Source of the DNA: Opitutia bacterium
GTDB lineage: Bacteria; Verrucomicrobiota; Verrucomicrobiia; Opitutales; Opitutaceae
DNA length: 64,000 nt
Direction of reading: 5' to 3'
NCBI GenBank assembly: GCA_947449835.1
Contig: CANFSZ010000007.1
Location: 1-64,000 of the forward strand
Shown here: in pieces, positions 30,568-40,457 of the stretch
Layout of the letters: every line of letters starts with the position of its first letter
How positions within the stretch are numbered: the stretch's first letter is position 1
Translations under genes and position numbers: made by a program
Notes under the pieces: generated by a model
Databases searched by the model: none
The model's input: the letters and a program-made list of their open reading frames with translations, nothing else
What the model was told of the DNA's origin: nothing

Positions 30568-31449
30568 ATGAAACGTAAAGGTATCATCCTCGCCGGCGGC
30601 TCCGGCACCCGGCTTTTTCCGCTCACCATCGCTGTCTCCAAACAGCTAATGCCCGTCTACGACAAGCCGATGGTGTATTATCCGTTGTCGGTCCTCATGA
30701 TCGCCGGCATCCGGGAAATCCTCGTCATTTCCACTCCGACCGATCTCCCGCTCTTCCGCCGCCTCCTCGGTGACGGCTCCCAATTCGGCGTCACGCTCAC
30801 CTACGCCGAACAACCCAGCCCCGACGGCCTCGCCCAAGCTTTCCACATCGCCGGCGATGTCGGTTTCCTCAAAAACGAGCCCGCCGCCCTCGTCCTAGGG
30901 GATAATCTTTTCTACGGCCACGACCTCGCCAAATCCCTCGAGCGCGCCAGCACCCGCACCGGCGGCGCCACCATTTTTGGCTACCACGTCGCTGACCCTA
31001 AGAGCTACGGCGTCGTTGAATTTGCGCCCGACGGTCGCGTCGTTTCCCTCGAGGAAAAACCGCTCCAGCCCAAGTCCAACTACGCGATTCCCGGCATCTA
31101 TTTTTACGACGCCGATGTCGTCGCTCTCTCCCGCAGCCTCAAGCCCTCGAAGCGTGGCGAACTCGAGATTACCGATCTCAACCGCCTCTACCTCGAGCGT
31201 GGCGACCTCCACGTCGAACTCCTCGGCCGCGGCACTGCGTGGCTCGACACCGGCACCCACGATTCCCTCCTCGAAGCCGGCCAATTCGTCTCCGTCATCG
31301 AAAATCGCCAAGGCCTGAAAATCGCCTGCCTTGAAGAAATCGGTTTCCGCCAAGGCTGGCTCACCCGCGCCGGCCTCGAAACCTCGATCGCCAAACTCGG
31401 CAAATCGAACTACGGCGCCTACCTCAAAAAAATTCTGACCGAGTCCTGA
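30568..31449 (+). CDS. rfbA: Glucose-1-phosphate thymidylyltransferase
   Basis: [67 protein letters not shown]; start at ATG 30568. Confidence 0.97.
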   Translation: MKRKGIILAGGSGTRLFPLTIAVSKQLMPVYDKPMVYYPLSVLMIAGIREILVISTPTDLPLFRRLLGDGSQFGVTLTYAEQPSPDGLAQAFHIAGDVGFLKNEPAALVLGDNLFYGHDLAKSLERASTRTGGATIFGYHVADPKSYGVVEFAPDGRVVSLEEKPLQPKSNYAIPGIYFYDADVVALSRSLKPSKRGELEITDLNRLYLERGDLHVELLGRGTAWLDTGTHDSLLEAGQFVSVIENRQGLKIACLEEIGFRQGWLTRAGLETSIAKLGKSNYGAYLKKILTES

Positions 31450-31465
31450 TCTCGCCCGGACTCGA

Positions 31466-31497
31466 TCGCTGGAAGCATCCACGTTCCCAGCGATTTT
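31466..31497 (+). terminator. Possible terminator after rfbA
   Basis: tcgctgg...ccagcga followed by ttttatt. Confidence 0.5.
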
Positions 31498-31527
31498 ATT
31501 CGGCCCGCGGGAAACAATCTGCCTGCC

Positions 31528-32490
31528 TTGCGAAACTCTTCCCGCGCTGTGCAGGTCTCGTTTCTCATCCCGCTCTACAATTGCCTCGCCCACACGCAGG
31601 CGATGCTCGCGTCGTTGCGTGCGAAGCTCCCACGCGGGTTGACCCACGAGATCATTTTTATCGACGACGGCAGCACCGATGGCACCCGCGCCTGGCTCGC
31701 CACCCTCGCCGCCGATCCCGTCATCCGCGTCGTCCTGCACGAGAAAAACGCCGGCTTCGCCGCCGCCAATAATTCCGGCGCCGCCCTCGCTCGCGGCGAA
31801 TTCCTCGCCCTGCTCAACAACGACCTGATCCTCACGCCGCACTGGCTTGAGCCCATCCTCGCTGCTCACCACGCCTACGGCCCGCGCGCAGGTCTCGTTG
31901 GCAACGTCCAACTCAACGCCGCCACCGGCGTCATCGATCACGCCGGCATCCGCATCAACCTCAAAGGCAAACCCGAGCACATCAGCTGGCTGCCGCGCCG
32001 CTCACGCTGGCCGCTTCTCCCATCGAGTCACCGGCGCGTGGTCGCCGTCACCGGCGCGTGCGTCGTGCTGCGGCGCACGCTCTGGGAAAAACTGGGTGGC
32101 TTCGACCCCGCGTACGTCAACGGCTGCGAAGACGTCGATCTCTGCCTCCGCGCCGCCGCCGCCGGCCACGTCAACCTCGTCGCGCTCCGCAGCCGCGTGC
32201 GCCACCACATCAGCGCCTCGCCTGGCCGCAAACTCCGCGACGAAGCCAACACCCGACTCCTCGTCCAACGCTGGTCCGACACCCTCGCCCGCCACGCCGC
32301 GCGGCTTTGGTGCCGCGATCATTTGGCAACGTATCTCCGCGATCCGCGTGATTTCCCCGATGCCGCGCTCGCCCGACAGGCCTTTTTCCACGCGTGGCAT
32401 CTGCGCCCCGCGCCGCCAGCGGGCGCCATCCTCGGCATGGGGAAAAACCTCGACGCCGAACTCACGCGTTGGCGCCGGCTCCTCGACTGA
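31528..32490 (+). CDS. Glycosyltransferase family 2 (rhamnosyltransferase-like)
   Basis: VSFLIPLYNCLAHTQAML, IDDGSTDGTRAWL, LLNNDLILTPHWLEPIL, FDPAYVNGCEDVDLCLRAAAAG; TTG start. Confidence 0.88.
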   Translation: MRNSSRAVQVSFLIPLYNCLAHTQAMLASLRAKLPRGLTHEIIFIDDGSTDGTRAWLATLAADPVIRVVLHEKNAGFAAANNSGAALARGEFLALLNNDLILTPHWLEPILAAHHAYGPRAGLVGNVQLNAATGVIDHAGIRINLKGKPEHISWLPRRSRWPLLPSSHRRVVAVTGACVVLRRTLWEKLGGFDPAYVNGCEDVDLCLRAAAAGHVNLVALRSRVRHHISASPGRKLRDEANTRLLVQRWSDTLARHAARLWCRDHLATYLRDPRDFPDAALARQAFFHAWHLRPAPPAGAILGMGKNLDAELTRWRRLLD

Positions 32491-32530
32491 GGCTACGCGC
32501 CGCCAGAATCTCCCGTCGTCGCCGGAAATT

Positions 32531-33484
32531 TTACTGATCAAGAAATCCGACCTTGCCGCCACCGCGCACGACTTCGCGCACCACGGACTGCGGACGCTGA
32601 TTCACCGCGAGAAACATCCGGCCGATGTATTCGCCGATAAGTCCGAGCAACACCAGTTGCGTGCCCGAGAACACCAGCAGCGCCGCCATCAGCGAGCCCC
32701 AGCCATAAGAGGGCCCCGAATCACGCCACCAGAGCCACGCCACCACCCCGAAAACAATCAAACCGAGCGCCGCCAAGAGCAGACCGAGGCCCGTCGCTAA
32801 GCGGAGGGGCAACACCGAAAAATTAATCCACGCGCTCAGCCACAAGCGCACCAAGCGCCGCAGCGTGTAACCGCTGGCGCCGGCCTGCCGTTCATCGTGC
32901 CGCACTTCGAGCGAGCCGATGCGTTGCGTGACTTGTAAAATCAGCCCGTCAACATACGGCAGCGGCCCGGTGTTCACGGCGACCTCCTTTGCGACAAACG
33001 CCGTCACGCACCGAAAACTCGAAAGATAAAATCCCGGAGGTTTCTCGAGCGCCCAATCGGTCATGCGATTCGTGAACCAACTCCCCAGATTGCGCCACGC
33101 CGAATGCTGCTTCACGGCGTAATGTCCGAACACGACATCGAGACCCGTGGTCTTCGCGTGGGCCCACATCCGCACTGCTTCATCGGGCGGATTTTGGCCA
33201 TCGTCGTCGAGATTCACGATGTGTTCGCCGCGCGCCTGCCGCCAGCCGCTCAAGACGGCGTTGTGTTCGCCGTAGTTGCGCGCGTGCTCCACATAAATGA
33301 TCGGCACCTGCGCCTCCGCCACGAGCCGGCGGCACACCTCTGCGGTGCCGTCGCGGCTGCCGTCGTTGACCAACACGATTTCATGGCCGCCCTCGATCGT
33401 GAGCGCTTCGATCCGTTTCACCAGCGGGCCGATGGTTTCGGCGCTGTGGTAGAGCGGAATCACAAAACTAAGCGCGAGTTTCAT
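32531..33484 (-). CDS. Membrane-anchored glycosyltransferase family 2, GtrB/ArnC (polyprenyl-phosphate glycosyltransferase)-like
   Basis: SFVIPLYHSAETIGPLVKRIE, LVNDGSRDGTAEV, NLDDDGQNPPDEAVRMW, two C-terminal TM helices and LVLLGLIGEYIGRMFLAVNQRPQSVVREV. Confidence 0.88.
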   Translation of the reverse strand: MKLALSFVIPLYHSAETIGPLVKRIEALTIEGGHEIVLVNDGSRDGTAEVCRRLVAEAQVPIIYVEHARNYGEHNAVLSGWRQARGEHIVNLDDDGQNPPDEAVRMWAHAKTTGLDVVFGHYAVKQHSAWRNLGSWFTNRMTDWALEKPPGFYLSSFRCVTAFVAKEVAVNTGPLPYVDGLILQVTQRIGSLEVRHDERQAGASGYTLRRLVRLWLSAWINFSVLPLRLATGLGLLLAALGLIVFGVVAWLWWRDSGPSYGWGSLMAALLVFSGTQLVLLGLIGEYIGRMFLAVNQRPQSVVREVVRGGGKVGFLDQ

Positions 33485-34482
33485 AGGTAATGGGGCAACT
33501 CCTTGCGATAGTACGCGAGCGTTTTTGTCAAAGCCGCGCGCAGGTCTGTCCGGGGTTTCCAGCCGAGCATTCGGCCGATTTTTCGGTCATCCGCATAGTA
33601 ATCGCCGATGTCGATTTTCTTCCGCTCCGCAGGAAACGTGCGCACGGCAAACGCGCCGCCTTGATTCACTTCGACCATCAACTCGGCGAGGCGCTGCAAC
33701 GTCACCGGCGGCGGTCCGCCGAGATTAAAAACTTCACCGACGGCCTCGTCCTTCGTCGCAGCGAGCAAGAACGCCTCAACGGCGTCATCCACGTAAGTAA
33801 AGTCGCGCTGCTGTTCGCCGCCCCAGACTTCGATCGCGTCGCCTTCGATCAACTGGCGCACCCACACGCCGACAAAGGTCTGCCGCGCATCCTTCACGCG
33901 CATTCTGGGGCCGATCGTATTCGTCAGCCGCAACGCCGTCGCCCGCAGCCCATGCACGCGCGCATAGAGCATGTGAAACGCCTCGCCCGCGGCCTTGTTG
34001 ATGCCGTTCACGTCCACGGGGCGCACGGGGTGGCGTTCATCGACGGGCAGGTAATCGGGCTTGCCGTAAATCTGGCGCGTGCTCGCGAACACGATGCGCA
34101 CCGCAGGATTATTTTTTCGACAGGCCTCGAGTAACGCGAGCTGAGCCCGACAGTTGATTTCAAGATCCGTCTCCGGATCCGTCATCGAATCCATGTGGCT
34201 GGTTTGCCCGGCGAGATTAAATAAAAATTCTTGCCCGCGCACGAGTCGTGCGAGCTTCGCGTGCTCCCGCACATCGGTGCGATGGATGCTGATTTTTCCC
34301 GCCAGACCAGCCAGGTTGCGCCGATTGCCTCCGTATTCGGGGATCATCGCATCGACCACCGTGACTTTGGCGCCGAGCGCGACTAAGGCCCGAGCGAGGT
34401 TGGAACCGATGAACCCCATGCCGCCCGTGATGAGCACACGACGTCCCGCAAACGAGCGCGCGAGAAATTTAGATTCAGCCAT
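33481..34482 (-). CDS. NAD-dependent epimerase/dehydratase (UDP-glucose 4-epimerase-like)
   Basis: VLITGGMGFIGSNLARALVALGAKVTVVDAM, FNLAGQTSHMDSMTDPETDLEINCRAQLALLEAC, RDFTYVDDAVEAFLLA; 4-bp ATGA overlap with next gene. Confidence 0.88.
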   Translation of the reverse strand: MAESKFLARSFAGRRVLITGGMGFIGSNLARALVALGAKVTVVDAMIPEYGGNRRNLAGLAGKISIHRTDVREHAKLARLVRGQEFLFNLAGQTSHMDSMTDPETDLEINCRAQLALLEACRKNNPAVRIVFASTRQIYGKPDYLPVDERHPVRPVDVNGINKAAGEAFHMLYARVHGLRATALRLTNTIGPRMRVKDARQTFVGVWVRQLIEGDAIEVWGGEQQRDFTYVDDAVEAFLLAATKDEAVGEVFNLGGPPPVTLQRLAELMVEVNQGGAFAVRTFPAERKKIDIGDYYADDRKIGRMLGWKPRTDLRAALTKTLAYYRKELPHYL

Positions 34483-34562
34483 CGCCCACTAGCCAACAGC
34501 TCCCACCCTCCTGCGCGCAAATTTATTTATCCATCCCAAGCCACTCCATGACCCGCGCAGGC

Positions 34563-36770
34563 TCACGCCTTAGGCGCATCCGTGTCGCGTTTCACTTCAA
34601 TTTCCAACCCATAGAGCGCTAAACCGAGCGGACGTCCCTGCGCGGGCACGGGCCGGGGACGTGCCGGGCTCAAGCGCAACTCCAGCACACTCGCTCCCGC
34701 TGGCACTGCGAATTCAGGGACACGCACCACGTCCAAATTTTCCGTCAGTTGCACCGTGCGCATCAGCTGGCCATTAAGCCAGAACTGCAACTCCCGCGGC
34801 TCCTCGCAACGCGCATTAAAGTGCGCAACCACGCGAAGAGGTCGGGCCTGCGGATTATCTACACGCAACGTCGCATCGCCTCGCGTCCAATTCCAACGGA
34901 CCGGTGAGCGCGCCAACTGCTCCAGCGCATACCACCCCTCGCCCAATCTCACGCGCAGGAAATAAGGATGCGCCGTATTCGCGATCGAGAAATGCGCACC
35001 GAGGCGTTCACTCCCGCCGTCGGGCAGTCGCAGTGAGATCAACCCGCCATTCAAATCCCAAGCGCCGCGCAAAGGCGTGTTGAGCCGGCCTTCATACGTG
35101 TGCGTTTCGAAATACTGCGGCTTTTTGAGCAAAAGCGCATGAGCCCAAAGCCGCGACCACATGTCAGGCACGAGCAAGTTCAACGACGTCACCTCCGCGC
35201 GCGCCTCCAGTTTCCGCAGCTGACGCAGTTCTCCATCCACGATCAACGGCGCCGTGCTCAAGCGCGAAAACACCATACTCGTGCCGATCAGATTGCCCGT
35301 AACCACGAGAAGTATCACGGCGACCACGCTACGTTTATCGCGGGGCTTACCACTCCAGCGCAACGCCACCCAGCCACAAAACGACGGCAACATCACCGGA
35401 TAAAACACCGAAAATAATTTGTACGCATCGTAGCTCGCGTTGGTACCAAAAACGGCTCCGCGCCATTGCAAAAACACGTAGCCCACCAGGACCGGCAACG
35501 TCATCGCGAGGGCGGTCCAGGCCTTGGCCCGACGTTGCCGCCAGGACCGCCAGCCCACCCATATCCAAAGCAGTATCACGCATCCGGCCAGCACCGCATT
35601 CAACCCCGCAGCACGCCAAGGCTCCAATTCCGGCCCGCTGACCAACCCCAACCAACCGTCCGGGCCCAACGCAGGAATTTTCCATCCAAAATCATACGTA
35701 CGCAGCAGTTGAAAGCGCTCGATCAATCCCGCGACCCGCCCGAAAAAAATCACCCCGCAAGCGACCAATGGCACGAGCATCGCCGCGAGCCACCGGCCAC
35801 CGCGCGCCCACGATCGGTTCCAACACATCCTGCCGGCCACGTAGGCCACGGCCGGCACCAGAACGATCACGATAATAAAATTATAACTGCCTAATAAAAT
35901 CCAATAACCCACCACCAAGACGCCGGCGAAACGTGCCGCGTTCAGCCACGTCAAACGCGCCCGCCACAACGCCACACCCGACCACGTGATCAAACCCACC
36001 GCCATCGCCGCCAGCAATTGCCCCGGAGCGACATGCCCCACCGCGTACCAAGTCAACGGACTCAGCCCATAAAGCGCCGCGATTACCACACTCTCCCGCC
36101 CACCAAAACCTAACAAAGCCCGCGCCATCCAAAACACCACCGGCACCGATCCCGCCAATAACACCATCGTGAAAAGGCTCGTCAGCTCGTGCGGCTGGCA
36201 GCCTAAAACCGAACCATTAAAAGCAATCAACGCCGACGGCGTGAAATGATTCAACCGCGTCCAATAATCAAAAAAATTATCTACCGACTGCACGCTGACC
36301 ACTTCCTTTAGCCCCAAAAATCCACTGCGATCATCCTTCGCGAATTCCTGCAAGACCCGCGCGCCCGCCGCGTAGTCGCCGGCATCGCAACTCCCCAAAG
36401 AAAACGTCGTCAGACCTTTTGAGACCCAAGCCAAAGGCATCACCAACACCCCCAACACCACGAAAACAACGCCCCAGATCCACGTGAACCGTTGCACATC
36501 CAGCCACGCCGCACGCCCATTTACGCGACGCCCCGCGAGCAGGAGCAATCCCAACGGCAACACCTCACTTCCCAACGCATAACTATTGGTGCCCTTGAGC
36601 CCAGCCAACGCTCCGGCCCAGACCACCGCCGATTGTAAGGCCAACCCCGCCGGCACCACCAGCACCGGCCAAAATTTCCGCCAACGCCACGGCATCACCC
36701 AGACCGCCAAACCCGCGCCCCAGAAAACCACGTGAGCGAGGACCGCGAAGGCGACGAAAAAATGAATCAT
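34563..36770 (-). CDS. Large polytopic membrane protein with C-terminal WxW[ST]xG module (putative GT-C type)
   Basis: 735 aa, ~12 hydrophobic segments, C-terminal soluble region with GWYALEQLARSPVRWNWTRGDATLRVDN... Confidence 0.65.
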   Translation of the reverse strand: MIHFFVAFAVLAHVVFWGAGLAVWVMPWRWRKFWPVLVVPAGLALQSAVVWAGALAGLKGTNSYALGSEVLPLGLLLLAGRRVNGRAAWLDVQRFTWIWGVVFVVLGVLVMPLAWVSKGLTTFSLGSCDAGDYAAGARVLQEFAKDDRSGFLGLKEVVSVQSVDNFFDYWTRLNHFTPSALIAFNGSVLGCQPHELTSLFTMVLLAGSVPVVFWMARALLGFGGRESVVIAALYGLSPLTWYAVGHVAPGQLLAAMAVGLITWSGVALWRARLTWLNAARFAGVLVVGYWILLGSYNFIIVIVLVPAVAYVAGRMCWNRSWARGGRWLAAMLVPLVACGVIFFGRVAGLIERFQLLRTYDFGWKIPALGPDGWLGLVSGPELEPWRAAGLNAVLAGCVILLWIWVGWRSWRQRRAKAWTALAMTLPVLVGYVFLQWRGAVFGTNASYDAYKLFSVFYPVMLPSFCGWVALRWSGKPRDKRSVVAVILLVVTGNLIGTSMVFSRLSTAPLIVDGELRQLRKLEARAEVTSLNLLVPDMWSRLWAHALLLKKPQYFETHTYEGRLNTPLRGAWDLNGGLISLRLPDGGSERLGAHFSIANTAHPYFLRVRLGEGWYALEQLARSPVRWNWTRGDATLRVDNPQARPLRVVAHFNARCEEPRELQFWLNGQLMRTVQLTENLDVVRVPEFAVPAGASVLELRLSPARPRPVPAQGRPLGLALYGLEIEVKRDTDAPKA

Positions 36771-36781
36771 ATCCGCCCCGA

Positions 36782-37531
36782 TTAAAACCCTGCGTTGGGC
36801 TTACGCGCCACCGCAAACACCGAGGAACCCCACGCCCAACGTCCGCCCGCCCGCATCCACAGATGTTCGGGCGAAACCAGCGCACGAAATACCCAATCTA
36901 CCAGCGCAGGATAAGCCTTCATGTCGCTCGTGTCTTTTGCCGTGCGCAACCATTTACGCTTGGCCCACAACAGCGGAAACGGGAGTGCATTCAAATGCGT
37001 ACTCCAACACTCCACCATCCCCGCCCCACGGCACAACGCCTCCAGCTCAGGCCGCGTGTAGCGATGCTTGGTCTGACACGAATCATCATGGTACGACCAC
37101 ATCCACATGTAGGCGGGCACATTGATCACGACAATCCCGCCCGGCTTCAACACACGATAAAACTCCTTCAGCGCCACCGCTGGATTCTCCACCTGGCAAA
37201 TCACATCCGCCGAAACCACAGCATCAAAACTCGCATCGGCGAACGGCAGCGCAGTCACACTGGCCTCACGAATATCCGTCGCCGGTCCGCAACGTTGCCG
37301 CGCCCATTCGCAGGCGATCGCCATAAAATCGATTCCGCTCCAACGCCAACCCGGCTGCTCCTGCCGCAACCGCAAAATCATGCCGCCCGTCCCGCAACCC
37401 GCATCGAGCACCTGCGCATCGGAACGTAGCCCCGCTCGCGTCAACCCGCGCACGACATGCCGATGCAGCGACCAAAAATACCACATTCGGTCTTCAACCT
37501 CAGCGAGTTTCAGATATTCATCGGCGTTCAT
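36782..37531 (-). CDS. Class I SAM-dependent methyltransferase
   Basis: VLDAGCGTGGMILRLRQEQPGW, FDAVVSADVICQVENPAVALKEFYRVLKPGGIVVINVPAYMWMWSYHD. Confidence 0.88.
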   Translation of the reverse strand: MNADEYLKLAEVEDRMWYFWSLHRHVVRGLTRAGLRSDAQVLDAGCGTGGMILRLRQEQPGWRWSGIDFMAIACEWARQRCGPATDIREASVTALPFADASFDAVVSADVICQVENPAVALKEFYRVLKPGGIVVINVPAYMWMWSYHDDSCQTKHRYTRPELEALCRGAGMVECWSTHLNALPFPLLWAKRKWLRTAKDTSDMKAYPALVDWVFRALVSPEHLWMRAGGRWAWGSSVFAVARKPNAGF

Positions 37532-37622
37532 GCGCGAAAGCTGATTGGGCGCGGGCCCCGTCCGCCCGCAACATTAAACATTGCCGCCCGCCAGTACGAT
37601 CGTGCTCTCTCCCCGTCCATTC

Positions 37623-38612
37623 ATGCGTCGTCTTTTTGACTCCCTCGACACCCCGCTGGGTCGCGCTTCGCGTTATATTTTTTCGACGCTGTTGATCGCC
37701 GTCTTGTTTGGGCAACTCGACTGGAAAGCGATCGGTCAACTCCGCGGACAATGGGCCGTCGGTCCGGTTATTTTGGGCACGCTCGTCGCTGGCGTTACGT
37801 TTCCTCTGCACGCTTGGCGCTGGTGGCTGCTGCTGCGTGCCCAAGGCCTCGCGCTCTCGCTGCCTTGGGCTCACGCGGTCACGTGGATCGGTAATTTCTA
37901 CAACGCGTTTTTACTGGGCGGCCTGGGGGGCGACACCGCCCGCACGTACTACGTGTGCCGAGACGCGCCCGAATACAAAGCGGCCGGGCTCGCCGCGACC
38001 TTGCTCGACCGCATCCTCGGTCTGATCGTGCTGCTCAGTATAGCCGCCGTCGCCCTCGTGCTCCAGCTCGATGCCTTGGCGCACCACCCAGAATTCCGCC
38101 AACTGCTTTATTTCTGCACCACGCTCAGTTTTCTGGGCGTGGTCACCGGATTCGTTTTCTGCCGCCGCCCGCCAGCATGGCTCGCACGACGAATCGGTGA
38201 AACGCACACGGCCACACTGACCTCCATCCTCGCGCACCTACAGTCGAAGCCCCTGACCCTGCTCACCGCATTGGCGGCAAGCTATGCGATCTGGCTCCTC
38301 GATTTCGTGGCCGTTTGGTTACTCGCCCAAGCCGTCAATCTGCCGCTGCATTTTATCGACGTTACGCTCGCTATGTCGGTCGCGTACGCTTCGACCATTT
38401 TGCCCATCAGTGTGGGCGGCCATGGCATCCGCGAAGGCGCCCTCCTTGCTACGCTGACCGCCTTGGGTGCCCTCGCAACCCCAGCCGCGCAGGAGCAAGG
38501 TCTGTTGCTGGCGCTGCTGGTCTGGTTGAGCACGATTTTCTGGAGCTTATTTGGCGGACTTTTTTCCCTCGCCGCCCCGCACCTTATCCCGGCGTCAAAA
38601 ATCCAGCAATGA
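37623..38612 (+). CDS. Lysylphosphatidylglycerol synthase TM-region/UPF0104-like flippase-type membrane protein
   Basis: ~330 aa polytopic; WLLLRAQGLALSLPWAHAVTWIGNFYNAFLLGGLGGDTARTYYV, SVAYASTILPISVGGHGIREGALLATL; start at ATG 37623 preferred. Confidence 0.8.
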   Translation: MRRLFDSLDTPLGRASRYIFSTLLIAVLFGQLDWKAIGQLRGQWAVGPVILGTLVAGVTFPLHAWRWWLLLRAQGLALSLPWAHAVTWIGNFYNAFLLGGLGGDTARTYYVCRDAPEYKAAGLAATLLDRILGLIVLLSIAAVALVLQLDALAHHPEFRQLLYFCTTLSFLGVVTGFVFCRRPPAWLARRIGETHTATLTSILAHLQSKPLTLLTALAASYAIWLLDFVAVWLLAQAVNLPLHFIDVTLAMSVAYASTILPISVGGHGIREGALLATLTALGALATPAAQEQGLLLALLVWLSTIFWSLFGGLFSLAAPHLIPASKIQQ

Positions 38613-38723
38613 TCTCGGCTCGCGCATGAGCACATAGTCCCAATAAGGCCTAAAAGCACACGACGCTTTAAGCCATGAAGCGGGCTGGGGCGGTTTCCGT
38701 TTAATAAACCCCTGCAGAAAGCT

Positions 38724-40451
38724 TTGCCAACGCCACCGTCCGTTAGCTTTGTTAGCCACAACGGCCCTAGCCGTTTTCACCTGATGCCCACCGCTTCCCG
38801 CACGCCCCCTTTTGGCGGCGCCTTCGCCCGGCGCTTTACGCACTACAACGGCATTTTCTTCGACGACTACGCGACTGATTCCGCTTGGATTCGCGAAACC
38901 GCGCAACTCCGACTGCCCCCGCTCGACGGCATCACCCGCCTCACCCTCCGCGGCGAGTACCGCCCGCACCCCGCCGCCCACGGCCTCGAAAAAAATCCAC
39001 CCTCGCTCTCGGTTTTTCTCAACGGCTCGCTCGTCAGCGCGCTCAGCAACTTCGCGCCCGGTCCGTGGGAAATCATCGTCCCGCTTCCGGCCCCTGCGCC
39101 CACGGCGGGTTTCACTCTCACGCTCCGCCTCGGTGGCACCGCGCTCACCAACGCTCTCGCTTGGCTCGCCCGCGTGTCCGGCCTCAGCCCATTACAACGC
39201 TTCCGCGCTCAAAATAAAAACCGCGCCCTCCGCCTCACTGCGCTCACCACCAACGCCATGCCGGCCGCGCCCGCTGAGTTGATCTACGATTTCTCGCGCC
39301 GCCACGCGCCGTTCCGCGCTGAGTTCGCCCGGCGACACGCGCACCTCGGGCTCAACATCGCCGGCTTCCTAACCGCCGATCTCGGCCTCGGCGAATCCGC
39401 CCGCTGCATGGTCCGCGCCGCCGATGCCGCCGACATTCCCGCCGCGCTCGTGCCGCTCAAGCTCAACTGCAAAAACCGCCTGGGCGATCTCACCTACGCC
39501 GCCCGCCTCACCGACGAAAATCCTCACGACGTTAACATCATCCACGTCGACCCGCCAGCCTCGCGCGATCTCGATCATCACCACGGGAAAGATTTTCGCG
39601 CCGGCAAATACAACATCGCTTATTTCGCTTGGGAACTGCCCGAGTTTCCCGACGACTGGGTGCCGTCCTTCGATTACTACGACGAGATTTGGTGCCCCAG
39701 TGATTTCGCCCGCGCCGCCATCGCCGAAAAATCTCCGCTGCCCGTGCTCACGTTCCCCCACGCGATCAGCGTCGCCGCGCCTACCGCAGACACCGCCGCG
39801 CTCCGCGCGCGGCTGGACCTGCCCGCAACACCGTTTTTGTTTCTCACGCTTTTCGATCTCAATTCCTACGCCGAGCGCAAAAACCCGCGCGCCGCCCTCG
39901 CCGCCTTCCGCGAATCCGGCCTGCCTGCGGCCTCGGCCAACTTGGTCGTTAAAGTCCAGAATCTCGCCGGCAACGAAGCTGATTTCGCCCGCCTGCAAGC
40001 CGACGCCGCCCGCATCCCCGGCATCCATTTCATCACCGAAACGCTCTCGCGCGCCGACATCTACGCCCTCGAAGCCGCGTGCGACGTGTTTGTTTCTTTG
40101 CACCGCTCCGAAGGCTTCGGGCTCGCCGTCGCTGAATGCATGGCGCTCGGCAAACCTGTCATCTCCACCGATTGGTCGGGCACGGCGGAATTCGTTAACA
40201 TCAACAACGGCTGCCCGGTGCGCGCGCCGTTGATCACGCTCACGTCTAATCACGGCCCTTACGCCAAAGGCCAAACGTGGGCCGATCCCGACATCGCGCA
40301 CGCCGCCGCGCACATGCGCACGCTTTTCGCCGACCGCGGCCTTTGCGGACGTCTCGGTGCGGCCGCGCGTGCGACGATCACCGAAAAATTTTCGCCGGCC
40401 GTCATCGGCGCGCGTTACCGGCGTCGGCTCGAAGCGATCGCCGGCTTCTAA
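38724..40451 (+). CDS. Glycosyltransferase family 4 with N-terminal extra domain
   Basis: C-terminal GT4 features: AACDVFVSLHRSEGFGLAVAECMALGKPVISTDWSGTAEFV; N-terminal ~170 aa not GT-like. Alternative start 38784. Confidence 0.82.
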   Translation: MPTPPSVSFVSHNGPSRFHLMPTASRTPPFGGAFARRFTHYNGIFFDDYATDSAWIRETAQLRLPPLDGITRLTLRGEYRPHPAAHGLEKNPPSLSVFLNGSLVSALSNFAPGPWEIIVPLPAPAPTAGFTLTLRLGGTALTNALAWLARVSGLSPLQRFRAQNKNRALRLTALTTNAMPAAPAELIYDFSRRHAPFRAEFARRHAHLGLNIAGFLTADLGLGESARCMVRAADAADIPAALVPLKLNCKNRLGDLTYAARLTDENPHDVNIIHVDPPASRDLDHHHGKDFRAGKYNIAYFAWELPEFPDDWVPSFDYYDEIWCPSDFARAAIAEKSPLPVLTFPHAISVAAPTADTAALRARLDLPATPFLFLTLFDLNSYAERKNPRAALAAFRESGLPAASANLVVKVQNLAGNEADFARLQADAARIPGIHFITETLSRADIYALEAACDVFVSLHRSEGFGLAVAECMALGKPVISTDWSGTAEFVNINNGCPVRAPLITLTSNHGPYAKGQTWADPDIAHAAAHMRTLFADRGLCGRLGAAARATITEKFSPAVIGARYRRRLEAIAGF

Positions 40452-40457
40452 GCGCGA

